This document shows positions 51,756-62,395 of a DNA stretch of 64,000 bases, one piece after another. Within the stretch, counting starts at the first letter, position 1; the number at the start of each line of letters is the position of its first letter. The stretch is from assembly GCA_016712625.1 (NCBI GenBank), contig JADJQQ010000001.1, positions 1,550,001-1,614,000 on the forward strand, written 5' to 3'. Under the pieces are notes generated by a model. It searched no databases, had not been told where the DNA came from, and saw only the letters and a list, made by a program, of their open reading frames with translations. This DNA is from Candidatus Competibacteraceae bacterium. Its GTDB lineage: Bacteria > Pseudomonadota > Gammaproteobacteria > Competibacterales > Competibacteraceae. Position numbers and translations under genes: made by a program.

Positions 51756-53324
51756 ATGTACCTGTCTGGCGATGGCTATCGTGAATCCTTGCGACGTTAT
51801 CGACCTACTGTTTTCGTGAATGGTCGCCGTGTCGAATCGGTGGTTGATGAACCGCTGCTGGCGCCGGGCGTTGCGGCGATCGCTGTCACTTACGATTTCG
51901 CTTTGCGCGAGGAGTTTGCCCCCTGGATGCGGGCGACGAGCACGGGGGGTGAGGGGGTCAACCGGATGATCGCCATTCCTCGCACGACAGGCGATTTGCT
52001 CGACAAGTTGGAAGCCGCGCGGCTGGTTTGTCGAGAAACCGGCTGTGCGCAGCGTTATTTGGGCGGTGATGGTTTGGCGGGGGTTTATCAAGGGACTCAT
52101 CGGCTTGCTGCCGAATCGGGTGGTGAGTATCACGCGCGGTTGCTGGATTACGTGCGACATGTCTACGAACACGATCTCACGCTCGGTCTGGCGATGACTG
52201 ATGCAAAGGGCGATCGCTCGCTGCGACCTCATGCCCAGCCAAACCAGGATGCGTACCTGCGGATTGTGGGGCGAGACGCCAAAGGCATTCGGATTTCGGG
52301 CGTGAAGGCGATTGTTACGGGCGCTCCTTACGTCCATGAGCTGCTGGTGATGCCCGGCCGGGCCATGACCGAGGCTGATCGGGATTTTGCGGTCTGCTGC
52401 GCCGTACCGGTGGATGCCGCTGGTTTGACGATTGTCGCCAGACCCGCCGGTCGGCCGGGGGAATCAGCCGCCGCGTTCAGCGGCAAATATGGGCAATCGA
52501 CCGGCGTTTGTCTGTTCGACCAGGTATTTGTACCGTGGGAACGGGTTTTTCTGGCGGGTGAGTGGTCGCATTCCGAGTTCTTCACGGATTGTTACGCCAC
52601 CCACCATCGCCATACCTGCATCGGTGCTCGCGCGGGCTTCGGCGATTTGTTGATTGGAGCCGGCGCGTTGGTGATCGAAGCCAACGGACTTGCTTTGGAT
52701 CGCGCGCCAGCTTTGCGGGAAGCCATGGTGGAATTGATCAAAATCGTGGAAGGCTTTTATGCTTGTGGCGTTGCCGCGTCGGTCTATGCGCACGTGGATG
52801 CCGCCGGGGTGGCATTGCCGGAACCGGTCTTTGCCAACATTGGTAAACTGTTGCTGGGGACGCAAATTTACGACATGCATCGCCTGGCCCATGAGGTTTC
52901 GGGCGGAATGATCGTTACCTTGCCGGGGCCGGATGAGGATCACAATCCGGCGACTGCCGGCCGTATATCGGAAGTGCTCACGGCCCGTTCCGATATTCCC
53001 TATCAGCGGCGGATTGAGGTCGCGCGCTTCATCGAAGATCTTACAGCGTCTTATCAAGGCGGCTGGTATTCGATCATCAGCCTGCACGGCGGCGGTTCAC
53101 CGGAAGCGATGAAGCGGGAGATTCACCGGCGCTATCCGATAGCGGAGCGAGTGGCGCTCGTGGCACGGCTGCTGGATAGGGGTATCCACGCCACTCACAG
53201 CGATCCGCGCTGGTTTGGTCGTCAGCCGGGCCGTTGCTGTGCCGTCGGTTGTCACGGTTCCGAGCGGCTAAATCAGTCGCGCGGAAAAGAGCAAGAGAGC
53301 GGAGAGAGTGGCGGGTCGCTTTGA
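51756..53324 (+). CDS. HpaB/AbfD-family flavoprotein (4-hydroxyphenylacetate 3-hydroxylase / 4-hydroxybutyryl-CoA dehydratase-like)
   Basis: Acyl-CoA-dehydrogenase-like flavoprotein of the HpaB/AbfD family. Seen: YRESLRRYRPTVFVNGRRVE at the N-terminus, LGLAMTDAKGDRS, FDQVFVPWERVFL and a C-terminal core with HEVSGGMIVTLPGPDED. In AbfD an Fe-S cluster is held by Cys99, Cys103, His292 and Cys299. By hand alignment the first Cys (TGCAQRY) and the His (THHRH) remain, but the other two positions read Tyr and Ala, so dehydratase chemistry is unlikely. The C-terminus ends with a Cys-rich tail (GRCCAVGC). A flavin-dependent aromatic hydroxylase or a related reaction is possible. ATG at 51756 has GGAGAAGG upstream. 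Confidence 0.75.
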   Translation: MYLSGDGYRESLRRYRPTVFVNGRRVESVVDEPLLAPGVAAIAVTYDFALREEFAPWMRATSTGGEGVNRMIAIPRTTGDLLDKLEAARLVCRETGCAQRYLGGDGLAGVYQGTHRLAAESGGEYHARLLDYVRHVYEHDLTLGLAMTDAKGDRSLRPHAQPNQDAYLRIVGRDAKGIRISGVKAIVTGAPYVHELLVMPGRAMTEADRDFAVCCAVPVDAAGLTIVARPAGRPGESAAAFSGKYGQSTGVCLFDQVFVPWERVFLAGEWSHSEFFTDCYATHHRHTCIGARAGFGDLLIGAGALVIEANGLALDRAPALREAMVELIKIVEGFYACGVAASVYAHVDAAGVALPEPVFANIGKLLLGTQIYDMHRLAHEVSGGMIVTLPGPDEDHNPATAGRISEVLTARSDIPYQRRIEVARFIEDLTASYQGGWYSIISLHGGGSPEAMKREIHRRYPIAERVALVARLLDRGIHATHSDPRWFGRQPGRCCAVGCHGSERLNQSRGKEQESGESGGSL

Positions 53325-53352
53325 TCGTAATGTGGCTATCGTTCTCGCGCGC

Positions 53353-53907
53353 TCAATCTTCTTTGTTAAGGTCAGGCGCCTTTTTTTTCGGGGAGGCGCT
53401 GCCGGCAGGTTCTTTCTGCTCATTCTGGTTCTTTTTTTCATTGGCCAAGTTCAGATACGCTTGCGTGCGACCGATGATCGCTAGGATGACCCAAGCGAGC
53501 GTCACGCCTAGCAGGCCGATTCCAAGGCCGCCCAGGCCCACGGTCATGCCGACCGCCGCTGTCATCCAAATACCGGCGGCGGTCGTCAGCCCCTGTATTT
53601 CACGCTCCTCGCTCAGCTTGAGGATGGCGCCAGCTCCGATGAAACCGATACCGGTGGCGACGCCTTGAGCGATGCGGGCCACTTCCGCCAATGGCATCCC
53701 CAGTTCCAGCGGGACGATCACGAAAAGAGCTGAGCCGAGAGCGACCAGCATGTGAGTTCTCAACCCCGCCGGTTTGCCCGTCGATTCCCGTTCCAGGCCC
53801 ACAATCGCGCCGAGCAGCATCGCCGCTAGCAGCCGGATAGTGACGCGTATTAGCTCGCGCGTGTCTGGAAGACTCGCGATCAATTCTTGCCAAATGATAT
53901 TTTCCAT
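53353..53907 (-). CDS. MgtC/SapB-family membrane protein
   Basis: An inner-membrane protein with about five helices. Seen: LLGAIVGLERESTGKPAGLRTHMLVALGSALF, the MgtC signature, and GIGFIGAGAILK. The charged C-terminal tail (KKNQNEQKE.. to the end) is cytosolic and probably disordered. MgtC proteins help adaptation to low magnesium and modulate ATP synthase. It is 184 residues long; the ATG at 53907 is preferred. Confidence 0.9.
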   Translation of the reverse strand: MENIIWQELIASLPDTRELIRVTIRLLAAMLLGAIVGLERESTGKPAGLRTHMLVALGSALFVIVPLELGMPLAEVARIAQGVATGIGFIGAGAILKLSEEREIQGLTTAAGIWMTAAVGMTVGLGGLGIGLLGVTLAWVILAIIGRTQAYLNLANEKKNQNEQKEPAGSASPKKKAPDLNKED

Positions 53908-53963
53908 AAATTTGTGAGGTGATAAGCGGTGATAAGCAATGAAGCTGATTTTAATGGAGCGCG

Positions 53964-54329
53964 TTAATCGCGATCAATGGCATCAAGCGGAGGACGGCGC
54001 AGGTCGCTATCCGCCGGGGGGACGGAGAGATCGGGCGCGGTCTGGTTCAGGCAGCGCAGTAATTGTGGCGTTTTAGTCCAGCCACAGCGATGGTTTGACT
54101 GTCGCTCGCACCGGGCGTTTCGATAGCAGGCAAACGTTGGCGAGTACAGACAGGTGCTAACTCTTCCTTCCGTCTCAGCCTCGCTTTGCTCGACGCATAG
54201 TTCACTGCTACAGCCAGCCACTACACAGCCTTCAGCGCCTCGAACGGTTTGACTTGCAACCGAGGTAGAGGCCAGCAAACATAACAAGCAGCCTACAAAA
54301 AGATTAGATTTCATGGGCATATCGCTCAT
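53964..54329 (-). CDS. Secreted eight-cysteine-cluster protein
   Basis: A secreted protein of about 121 residues. After a signal peptide (to about SVASQ) comes one domain with eight cysteines spaced as CVVAGC-SSELC-..-TC-..-AC-YRNARC-ERQSNHRC-GWTKTPQLLRC. This is the pattern of the eight-cysteine-cluster family, predicted to form four disulfides. Function unknown; similar small proteins resemble protease inhibitors or envelope factors. The start could also be the ATG at 54314 (MKSNLF). A short Pro/Asp-rich tail ends the protein. Confidence 0.65.
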   Translation of the reverse strand: MSDMPMKSNLFVGCLLCLLASTSVASQTVRGAEGCVVAGCSSELCVEQSEAETEGRVSTCLYSPTFACYRNARCERQSNHRCGWTKTPQLLRCLNQTAPDLSVPPADSDLRRPPLDAIDRD

Positions 54330-54390
54330 TTGCAATTTATGCCAGCGTCGCTCGTGCGGTTTGACAGCGCGCTGGCTATCGAGTGCGATT

Positions 54391-54828
54391 TTAGGGCGAC
54401 TTTAGCTGGATCGGCGTATATCGCGCTCCGGTCGCGCCTCTTTGCTTTTTTTGGGTGGAACCATTGGATTCAAAGCTGTAACCACCGATTTTTGCGACGA
54501 TAAAACTCGACATTCGGTTACTAAAAAAGCCGATCAGCATGGGTAAAACCAATTCTTTGATCATTAAAACATCCACGCTGCCCTTCAAACCGCTGAGTTC
54601 AGGGAGGTAGGGTCTTAGAAAAAGCAGGTAAACGAGGGCCAACCAGAATCCAACCGCATCAAGCAGGACGGCGAGGATGATTCCAGCAAGGGAAAATCCA
54701 GCAACCATCCCCAGAGAAAGCCATAAAATCAAAGTGCTGGCTAGCATGCTGAAAATGGCGATCCATTTATGACCTGTATGCCAATAAAACCAATGGCTTT
54801 TGAATCGTTGTCGCCACCTCATCCACAT
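54391..54828 (-). CDS. Hypothetical membrane protein
   Basis: A 145-residue protein beginning with a Trp/Arg-rich amphipathic segment (MWMRWRQRFKSHWFYWHTG), followed by two strongly hydrophobic helices (about residues 22-44 and 48-72) and a third weaker one (about 88-105). The Ser/Gln/Lys-rich C-terminus is polar. No family is recognised. Upstream there is no clear ribosome-binding site, so the start is provisional. Confidence 0.45.
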   Translation of the reverse strand: MWMRWRQRFKSHWFYWHTGHKWIAIFSMLASTLILWLSLGMVAGFSLAGIILAVLLDAVGFWLALVYLLFLRPYLPELSGLKGSVDVLMIKELVLPMLIGFFSNRMSSFIVAKIGGYSFESNGSTQKKQRGATGARYTPIQLKSP

Positions 54829-54923
54829 TTTGATTACCTTGAAAGGCGAGTGCTTCAGAGCCAGCCCAAATGTACAACCGATGATTGACCGAACTATGAG
54901 GGTGAGGAATATTTATTGGTTCC

Positions 54924-54963
54924 AAAAAAACGGCGCTCCCCGCCGGTCCTGGTGGGAGCGCCG
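54924..54963 (-). terminator. Intrinsic terminator of the isocitrate dehydrogenase gene
   Basis: Read on the minus strand, CGGCGCTCCC (54963-54954) pairs perfectly with GGGAGCGCCG (54940-54931), followed by seven Ts (54930-54924). It lies 30 bases after the isocitrate dehydrogenase-CBS stop codon. Confidence 0.92.
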
Positions 54964-54992
54964 CAATCAATCGAGTTGTTAAGCGGCTTGAA

Positions 54993-56759
<1,767 letters not shown>

Positions 56760-57161
56760 GAAACCTCCTGCTCTTGCGGATTTTGGGGATGGGTGCGCGG
56801 GGCCAGCGCGGAAAACAAATTGGAAGTTAGACAGTTCAATAGCTAGGGAATTGATTTATAGTAAACCATCCTCAGGCGGCATGGGAGAAGGTTTTTATAA
56901 ATCAGCAACCTAGGTATTGGCCAGGTATTTGATAATTTAGAATATAGTTCTGCCAAACACAACATGTCTTTCAAGGCTCTAGGCGGTGGGTAATGAACGA
57001 ATAACCAGCGGTGCGGCTTGCTTTGACCGACCCGCCTTATTATAAGCTACCGATCACCGGGTGGGCCTTAGATAAATTTAGGCGCCTACCCCTCCTTTTC
57101 CGTCCAAAGCAGTTCCAAGTGACGCTGTTTCATCCACTGATTTTATGTTCATGATATTGCC
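56760..57161. other. Divergent promoter region between icd and oxyR
   Basis: About 400 bases with no supported gene. It carries the icd ribosome-binding site (AGGAGG, minus strand, 56763-56768) and AT-rich patches around 56850-56960 suited to promoters for icd. A TTGCTT / TATAAG pair with 17-base spacing around 57019-57047 could serve oxyR; support is weak. OxyR autoregulation from this region is expected from other bacteria. Confidence 0.4.
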
Positions 57162-58097
57162 ATGACCTTGAACGAATTGCGCTATATCGTCGCCGTCGCG
57201 CGCGAGCGCCACTTCGGCCGCGCCGCTGAAGCATGCCATATCAGCCAGCCGACCTTAAGCGTGGCGGTGCGCAAGCTGGAAGATGAATTGGGCGTGGTGT
57301 TGTTCGAGCGCGCGCCTAGTGAGGTGGCGGTGACGCTGGTGGGTCGCCGCATCGTTGAACAAGCCCAGCGAGTCTTCGAAGAAGCGGCGCTCATCAAACA
57401 GCTGGCGAATCAGGGCCAGGACGAATTAGCGGGAATGTTGCGCCTTGGCGTTATTTACACCATCGGTCCTTACCTGCTGCCACATCTAATTCCTCGCCTG
57501 CATCGCCGCGCTCCCCACATGCCGCTGCAAATCGAAGAGAACTATACCGCCGTACTGAGCGAGCGGCTCAAAGACGGTGATTTAGATGCCTTGATTTTGT
57601 CGCTACCGTTCGAAGAATCCGGGGTCCTGACGCAAGCGGTCTACGAAGAACCCTTTGTGGTGTTGATGCCAGCCGGTCATCCGCTGGAGCAGACCGAGAT
57701 CGTCGATGCCCCCACGCTGGCTCGACAGGATTTGCTGTTGTTAGGGTCGGGCCACTGTTTCCGCGATCAAGTATTGCGCTTTTGCCCGGAGTGCAACCAG
57801 TTGAGCTACGCGTCGGATAACATGCAGCGGACCTTAGAGGGCAGTTCACTGGAGACTATCCGGTTAATGGTCGCCACCGGCATGGGGATCACCGTTTTAC
57901 CCTATACTTCAGTGAGCGGTTACGCCCACGCCGGCGACCTGCTCAGCGTGCGGCCGTTTGCAGCGCCAGTCCCCAGCCGGGTCGTCGCCTTGGCCTGGCG
58001 CAAGAGCTTTCCCCGTCACCGCGTCATCAATCTGTTGGCTGAGGCGATTCGCGCCTGTCCGTTGGGTGAAGCGGTTCGGTTGCTGGAATCGGTGTGA
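57162..58097 (+). CDS. oxyR: Peroxide-sensing transcription regulator OxyR
   Basis: LysR-family activator of peroxide defence. Seen: an N-terminal winged helix-turn-helix (LNELRYIVAVARERHFGRAAEACHIS) and the redox pair C199 and C208 at the positions used in E. coli OxyR, in GSGHCFRDQVLRFCPEC. The C-terminal region with GMGITVLPYTSV is typical. It is 311 residues long. No catalase gene is adjacent. The 3' end overlaps convergent trmO by 71 bases. Confidence 0.95.
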   Translation: MTLNELRYIVAVARERHFGRAAEACHISQPTLSVAVRKLEDELGVVLFERAPSEVAVTLVGRRIVEQAQRVFEEAALIKQLANQGQDELAGMLRLGVIYTIGPYLLPHLIPRLHRRAPHMPLQIEENYTAVLSERLKDGDLDALILSLPFEESGVLTQAVYEEPFVVLMPAGHPLEQTEIVDAPTLARQDLLLLGSGHCFRDQVLRFCPECNQLSYASDNMQRTLEGSSLETIRLMVATGMGITVLPYTSVSGYAHAGDLLSVRPFAAPVPSRVVALAWRKSFPRHRVINLLAEAIRACPLGEAVRLLESV

Positions 58098-58791
58098 CCT
58101 CTGACAGAATCTCCGTCACATACGCCGTCCTGCCGCGCATTTCCCAACGCACGTCACAGTGGAGCAGCTTCATCCCGTAAGACCGTGGGGTGGCGTCCAC
58201 CTTTTCGTACGCGGGACGAGGGTCCTGCCGCACTAGCTGCGTGATCAGCTCCTGTAAGTTGTCCGCGGGCCACGCTTCACAACAGGCGAGAGCCGCCGGG
58301 CTGAAGTTCACGCGCAATTCCGCGGGGGGCGGTTCGGGCGCAAAGCCGCCGGTTGCGGCCTGGATGCCGTCGGCATAGGGCAAATAAGGCTTGATATCCA
58401 GCACCGGCGTGCCATCCAGCAAATCGACACCCGCCAAATATAAGAGCACCTGCCCCCGGTGGGTGCTGATGCGCTCCAGTCGCACCGCTGACAGGCCTAT
58501 CGGATTGGGCCGGAAGGGGGAACGAGTGGCGAATACCCCCAAGCGGCGGTTGCCGCCCAAACGCGGGGGACGGACTGTGGGTTGCCACCGCCCTGGCGGA
58601 ATTGCGTGAAACACGAAGACCAGCAAGATATGAGAGAAGCCTTCCAGCCCGCGCACGGCGGTGGGTTGATTGTACGGCGGTAGCAATTCCAGGGTGGCTT
58701 GCGCCGCGGGCGCTAATCCCGATTGGCGTGGAATTCCGAATTTCTCGCGAAAACAGGAATGAATAATCCCAACAGGCGTGAATTGAAACAC
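58027..58791 (-). CDS. trmO: tRNA (N6-threonylcarbamoyladenosine(37)-N6)-methyltransferase TrmO
   Basis: TrmO (TsaA/YaeB family) methylates t6A37 of tRNA-Thr with SAM. Seen: FTPVGIIHSCFREKFGIPRQ, the core PPYNQPTAVRGLEGFSHILLVFVFH, WRPTVRPPRL-like WQPTVRPPRLGGN, and the signature VFATRSPFRPNPIGLS. The C-terminal DPRPAYEK element is also present. The start is a GTG at 58791 overlapping the corA stop (TAGTG), giving 254 residues. Its last codons run into the end of oxyR on the opposite strand. Confidence 0.92.
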   Translation of the reverse strand: MFQFTPVGIIHSCFREKFGIPRQSGLAPAAQATLELLPPYNQPTAVRGLEGFSHILLVFVFHAIPPGRWQPTVRPPRLGGNRRLGVFATRSPFRPNPIGLSAVRLERISTHRGQVLLYLAGVDLLDGTPVLDIKPYLPYADGIQAATGGFAPEPPPAELRVNFSPAALACCEAWPADNLQELITQLVRQDPRPAYEKVDATPRSYGMKLLHCDVRWEMRGRTAYVTEILSEVTPIPATEPLHPTDRRESPQPTD

Positions 58792-59762
58792 TACAGCCAG
58801 CCGGATTTTTTGAGTTTGGTGTACAGCAAGAGACACCCCACCGTCACGCTGCCCATCACGATGGGATAGCCATAGTGCCATTCGAGTTCAGGAAACCAGC
58901 CTTTGAAATTCATCCCATAAATGCTGAAGATCATGGTCGGGGCGGCCAGCAGCGCCCCCCAGCCGGCCAACCGTTTAGTTGCGTCGTTCTGGCGGGCCGC
59001 GCCCAGCGACAGACTGATTTGTAACGCCAGCGCCAAGGTTTCGCGGATAGTGTCTACCGCCTCGGTGATCCGCAGCGTATGGTCATAGACATCGCGGTAA
59101 TATGGCCGGATATCGTCGGAAATGTAGCTGTTAAAGACATCAGTCAACAGGTAGTTGCAAACCTCGACTAACGGCGCGGCGGCACGGCGTAGGCTCACCA
59201 GATCGCGTTTGAATTCATACAGACTACCAATATCGCTTGCATCGAAATCACCCTTAAAAAATCGTTCCTCTAGATCTTCCACCGCGTCTTCGATGTCGCT
59301 CAGAATGGGAAAGTATTGATCCACCACGAAATCGAGAATAGCGTACAGCACGAACCCTGGCCCCTTACTCAACAAGCTCGGGCTATTTTCACAGCGGGCG
59401 CGCACCGGCGCGTAAGGCAGCGACGCGCCATGCCGTACCGACACCAGATAGCGCGGTCCGACGAACAAATGGGTTTCGCCAAAATCGATTTTGCCGTCCT
59501 TGGCTTGAGCGGTGCGCAAGACCACGAACAGACTGCCACCATAGAGTTCTACTTTAGGCCGTTGATGCGCGTGATGGGCGTCCTCGGCGGCTAGCTCGTG
59601 CAGACCGAACAATTGCTGAACTTGCGCCATCATCGCTTCGTCGGGCTCAAACAGTCCTAGCCAAACGAAGGCGTCCGGCCGTTGCCGGACTGCGGGAATT
59701 TCTTCAAGGGTGATGTTGTCCAGCTTTTGGCCATCAACGTAAGCGGTGCAATTGACTATCAT
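58791..59762 (-). CDS. corA: Magnesium/cobalt transporter CorA
   Basis: Homopentameric Mg2+ channel. Seen: a large N-terminal cytosolic domain, long helix region (REDLVSLRRAAAPLVEVCNYLL-type) and two C-terminal transmembrane helices joined by the signature GMNF (YGMNFKGWFPELEW). It is 323 residues long. It overlaps trmO by one base and lies 10 bases downstream of the MBL hydrolase gene, so these three genes are probably one transcript. Confidence 0.94.
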   Translation of the reverse strand: MIVNCTAYVDGQKLDNITLEEIPAVRQRPDAFVWLGLFEPDEAMMAQVQQLFGLHELAAEDAHHAHQRPKVELYGGSLFVVLRTAQAKDGKIDFGETHLFVGPRYLVSVRHGASLPYAPVRARCENSPSLLSKGPGFVLYAILDFVVDQYFPILSDIEDAVEDLEERFFKGDFDASDIGSLYEFKRDLVSLRRAAAPLVEVCNYLLTDVFNSYISDDIRPYYRDVYDHTLRITEAVDTIRETLALALQISLSLGAARQNDATKRLAGWGALLAAPTMIFSIYGMNFKGWFPELEWHYGYPIVMGSVTVGCLLLYTKLKKSGWL

Positions 59763-59772
59763 AACCTAGGTC

Positions 59773-60429
59773 TCAATGGGAATGAGGGCGCGGTCGTGGT
59801 TCCGGCCGATACGGCTCTTCGCGGTCGTGCAAGTGCATTCGGTATTCGACGAAGCCCGGACAGTTGTCGAAATGGAGGAAGGGATTACCGGCGAGTTGGT
59901 CGAGCATGGTCGAGGTGGGCGTGATGCCGTAGTTATGGCCAGGCCGAATCAGGGTGTCGCCCGGCAGCCGCTCGCCCAAGCGACGCAGGGTATGGTACAT
60001 CTGTTCGGGATCACCGCCGCGCAGATCGCAACGCCCGCAGCCGAACACGAACAGGGTATCGCCCGTCAGCACCTGGCCGCCGAGCCGGTAACAGGCTGAG
60101 CCGGGCGTATGGCCCGGCGTGTGCAGGATTTCGATATCGGTTTCACCCAGTTGGATGCGGTCGCCACCCTGGTGCAAGGTCGGTCGATCGAGATGGCGGC
60201 TCCAGAATGCGGCCTCGGCTTTGAGCAAGTGTAACTGGGCGTCGCTGTGATTCAAGAGCGCCTCGACGCCGTTAATATGATCGAAATGGCTGTGAGTGAG
60301 TAAAATATCGGTGATGTTGAAACCGTGCCGCTCGGACAATGCGATGATGCCCGGCACGTCCCAGGCGGGATCAACCACCGCCGCGCGGTTGCTGGCGCGG
60401 TCGTGGATCAGGTAGATGAAATTAGCCAT
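59773..60429 (-). CDS. Metallo-beta-lactamase-fold hydrolase (glyoxalase II-like)
   Basis: A Zn-dependent thioester-hydrolase-like protein of 218 residues. Seen: metal ligands THSHFDH, HTPGHTPG, LTGDTLFVFGCGRCDL and RPGHNYG, the order of glyoxalase II/YcbL-type enzymes. Possible substrates are glutathione thioesters or persulfides. The frame stays open upstream to beyond 60480 and reads ALELGQMANF, a lead-in common in homologues, so the true start may lie upstream at a non-ATG codon; the ATG at 60429 is conservative. It is divergent from the Mth938-like gene. Confidence 0.82.
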   Translation of the reverse strand: MANFIYLIHDRASNRAAVVDPAWDVPGIIALSERHGFNITDILLTHSHFDHINGVEALLNHSDAQLHLLKAEAAFWSRHLDRPTLHQGGDRIQLGETDIEILHTPGHTPGSACYRLGGQVLTGDTLFVFGCGRCDLRGGDPEQMYHTLRRLGERLPGDTLIRPGHNYGITPTSTMLDQLAGNPFLHFDNCPGFVEYRMHLHDREEPYRPEPRPRPHSH

Positions 60430-60641
60430 CTGTCCCAGTTCCAGGGCGTGAATGGTATAAGGTGGGTTGGGGTCATCGACAGTCTCCCAAGTTAAAAAGC
60501 GAGCAGAGGCTGCTGAACCGGATGCCTATGACGCCGCCTGGCGCGGCGGAGAGCGGCGGACTCGATGGAACCAGCAGGCTCCGGGTTGGTTCGAAAGGGC
60601 CGATAGCGGCGGTTCAAAGATCGGTTGAGAGAGATTTATTC

Positions 60642-61019
60642 ATGCGTTTTATTCTTGAAAACGACGCTCATCATTACTTGGTGAGCAGCTACGGAGCGGG
60701 TTGGGTCAACGTAAACGAACGGGAATTCCGCCGAAGCTTGATCGTGATGCCGAAACAGGTGATCGCTGATTGGCCACCGCAAACGTTTGGCGATTTGGAG
60801 ACGCTTCACTTTGAGACAATCGCGCAACTGGAACCGGAAATGGTCGTGCTTGGTACCGGCGGCCGGCAACAGTTTCCCCATCCACGATTGATTCAACCTT
60901 TATTGGCTAAGGGCATCGGGGTAGAAACCATGGATACGGCGGCGGCCTGCCGTACCTATAACATCATCATGCTGGAAGGCCGCCGGGTGGCGGCGGCCCT
61001 GTTGATGATGGTGGACTGA
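60642..61019 (+). CDS. Mth938-like domain protein (DUF498)
   Basis: A small cytosolic protein of the Mth938/NDUFAF3 fold family, present across proteobacteria; role unknown in bacteria, respiratory complex I assembly in mitochondria. Seen: YGAGWVNVNEREFRRSLIVMP, PEMVVLGTGGRQQFPHPRL and GVETMDTAAACRTYNIIMLEGRRVAAALLM. The ATG at 60642 gives 125 residues; a longer frame from 60462 is probably untranslated. It is monocistronic here. Confidence 0.85.
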   Translation: MRFILENDAHHYLVSSYGAGWVNVNEREFRRSLIVMPKQVIADWPPQTFGDLETLHFETIAQLEPEMVVLGTGGRQQFPHPRLIQPLLAKGIGVETMDTAAACRTYNIIMLEGRRVAAALLMMVD

Positions 61020-61110
61020 TCGATCCCTCATCCCTTAAGGCCTCATCCGCACCGCCGGCGTCGTGTTCGGGTTGGGTCCTATCCGACGGCGTGGGGATGG
61101 GGGCGTTTGC

Positions 61111-62124
61111 TTATAAAAAACTGCGAGAAAATCCTTCGGTCTCCAGAATCTTGCGCAGTCGGCGCAACGCATCGATCTGAATTTGCCTCACCCGTTCACG
61201 GGTGACGCCGATCTCGTTGCCAACCTGTTCTAGAGTGGCTTTTTCCTGCCCCCCCAAACCGAAGCGCCGTTTGACGACGATCTGCTGTTTATCATTCAAC
61301 TGGTCTAACCATAGCTCCAGTTTTTCGTTGAGATCGGTATCTTGCAGTAGCTGCGAGGGATCAGGGTTATTCTCGTCAGGGATGGCGTCCAGCAGCGAGC
61401 GGTCTTCATCCTTGCCGATGGGGGTATCCACCGAAGTGACCCGTTCGTTGAGTTGCAGCATCCGTTTTACATCACCGACTGACCGGCCCAGCGATTGGGC
61501 GATTTCCTCAGCGGTGGGTTCGTGATCCAAGGTTTGCGCCAGATGTCGCGCCGTCCTTAAATAACCGTTGATTTCCTTGATGATGTGGATGGGTAGCCGG
61601 ATAGTGCGGGTTTGATTCATCAAAGCCCGCTCGATGGTTTGGCGGATCCACCAAGTCGCGTAGGTTGAAAAGCGAAAGCCGCGTTCGGGATCGAATTTCT
61701 CGACGGCGTGAATCAACCCCAGGTTGCCTTCCTCGATCAGATCCAGCAGGTTGAGTCCGCGATTCATGTAGCGACGGGCGATTTTGACGACCAGACGCAA
61801 GTTGCTTTCAACCATCCGGTTGCGAGCGCTGTTATCGCCCTGCAACACGCGGCGCGCGTAGTAAACTTCTTCCTGAGCGGTCAATAAAGGCGAAAATCCT
61901 ATTTCGCTCAGATACATACGGGTGGCGTCCAATTCCTCTTGAGTGAATTCCCGACTGGCGGCGGGAGCCGGCCATACGGTTTCCACATCCAGTTCTTCTT
62001 CCTCCACAATTGCCTCGTCCTCGGCGTCTTCCTCCAGTTTATCCTCGTCCAGCAGGGAGTCGTCGATGTGCAGTTCGTCGTCGCACACTACCGTCTCCAG
62101 GCAGGCGTTGATCTGTCGGGACAT
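61111..62124 (-). CDS. rpoS: Stationary-phase sigma factor RpoS
   Basis: General stress sigma factor. Seen: an acidic N-terminal region (residues 10-50), region 1.2 (TQEELDATRMYLSEIG), region 2 with RMVESNLRLVVKIARRY..GLNLLDLIEEGNLGLIHAVEKFDPERGFRFSTYATWWIRQ, region 3, and region 4 helix-turn-helix (TLEQVGNEIGVTRERVRQIQIDALRRLR). It is 337 residues long. AGGAGG lies 6 bases before the ATG at 62124. Upstream comes surE without the usual pcm and nlpD, and the leader contains a long inverted repeat. Confidence 0.96.
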   Translation of the reverse strand: MSRQINACLETVVCDDELHIDDSLLDEDKLEEDAEDEAIVEEEELDVETVWPAPAASREFTQEELDATRMYLSEIGFSPLLTAQEEVYYARRVLQGDNSARNRMVESNLRLVVKIARRYMNRGLNLLDLIEEGNLGLIHAVEKFDPERGFRFSTYATWWIRQTIERALMNQTRTIRLPIHIIKEINGYLRTARHLAQTLDHEPTAEEIAQSLGRSVGDVKRMLQLNERVTSVDTPIGKDEDRSLLDAIPDENNPDPSQLLQDTDLNEKLELWLDQLNDKQQIVVKRRFGLGGQEKATLEQVGNEIGVTRERVRQIQIDALRRLRKILETEGFSRSFL

Positions 62125-62217
62125 TGATACCTCCTGACTTGCTTCGCTCGGTGGGTATTCGTGTTAGCGCTGGGGCGAATGCCTGCCGCGTCATTTTTAG
62201 TTGTGGTGAATTTGTAC

Positions 62218-62262
62218 CAGCGGCCGAGCGATTTTTTTTGTCTTAGCCTCGCTCGGCCGCTG
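62218..62262 (-). promoter_or_regulatory. Stem-loop with A-rich loop in the rpoS leader
   Basis: CAGCGGCCGAGCG (62218-62230) is perfectly complementary to CGCTCGGCCGCTG (62250-62262). In the rpoS sense strand the 19-base loop ends with eight As. It lies about 95-140 bases upstream of the rpoS start. No T-tract follows on that strand, so it is not a terminator; a translational control or sRNA/Hfq site is possible. Confidence 0.6.
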
Positions 62263-62368
62263 CCGCCTGGGTTATCGGGATCGCGGAAACATCCTTATTC
62301 GCTCCAGACTCCAGACGGACGCTGATAATAAGCTGTTCATGGCCAGCCCGTCTAGCCGGTTTGGAGGG

Positions 62369-62395
62369 ATCGCGAAACCGCGATAACATTTTTTT
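62369..62395 (+). terminator. Terminator-like hairpin on the plus strand
   Basis: ATCGCG (62369-62374) and CGCGAT (62379-62384) form a 6-bp stem with loop AAAC, followed by AACA and seven Ts. No annotated plus-strand gene lies upstream for more than 200 bases, so if real it may end an unannotated transcript, or act for read-through from far upstream. Confidence 0.3.

Noticed and set aside
62218..62262. rpoS-leader hairpin as terminator of surE
   Set aside because: On the minus strand no T-tract follows the stem.
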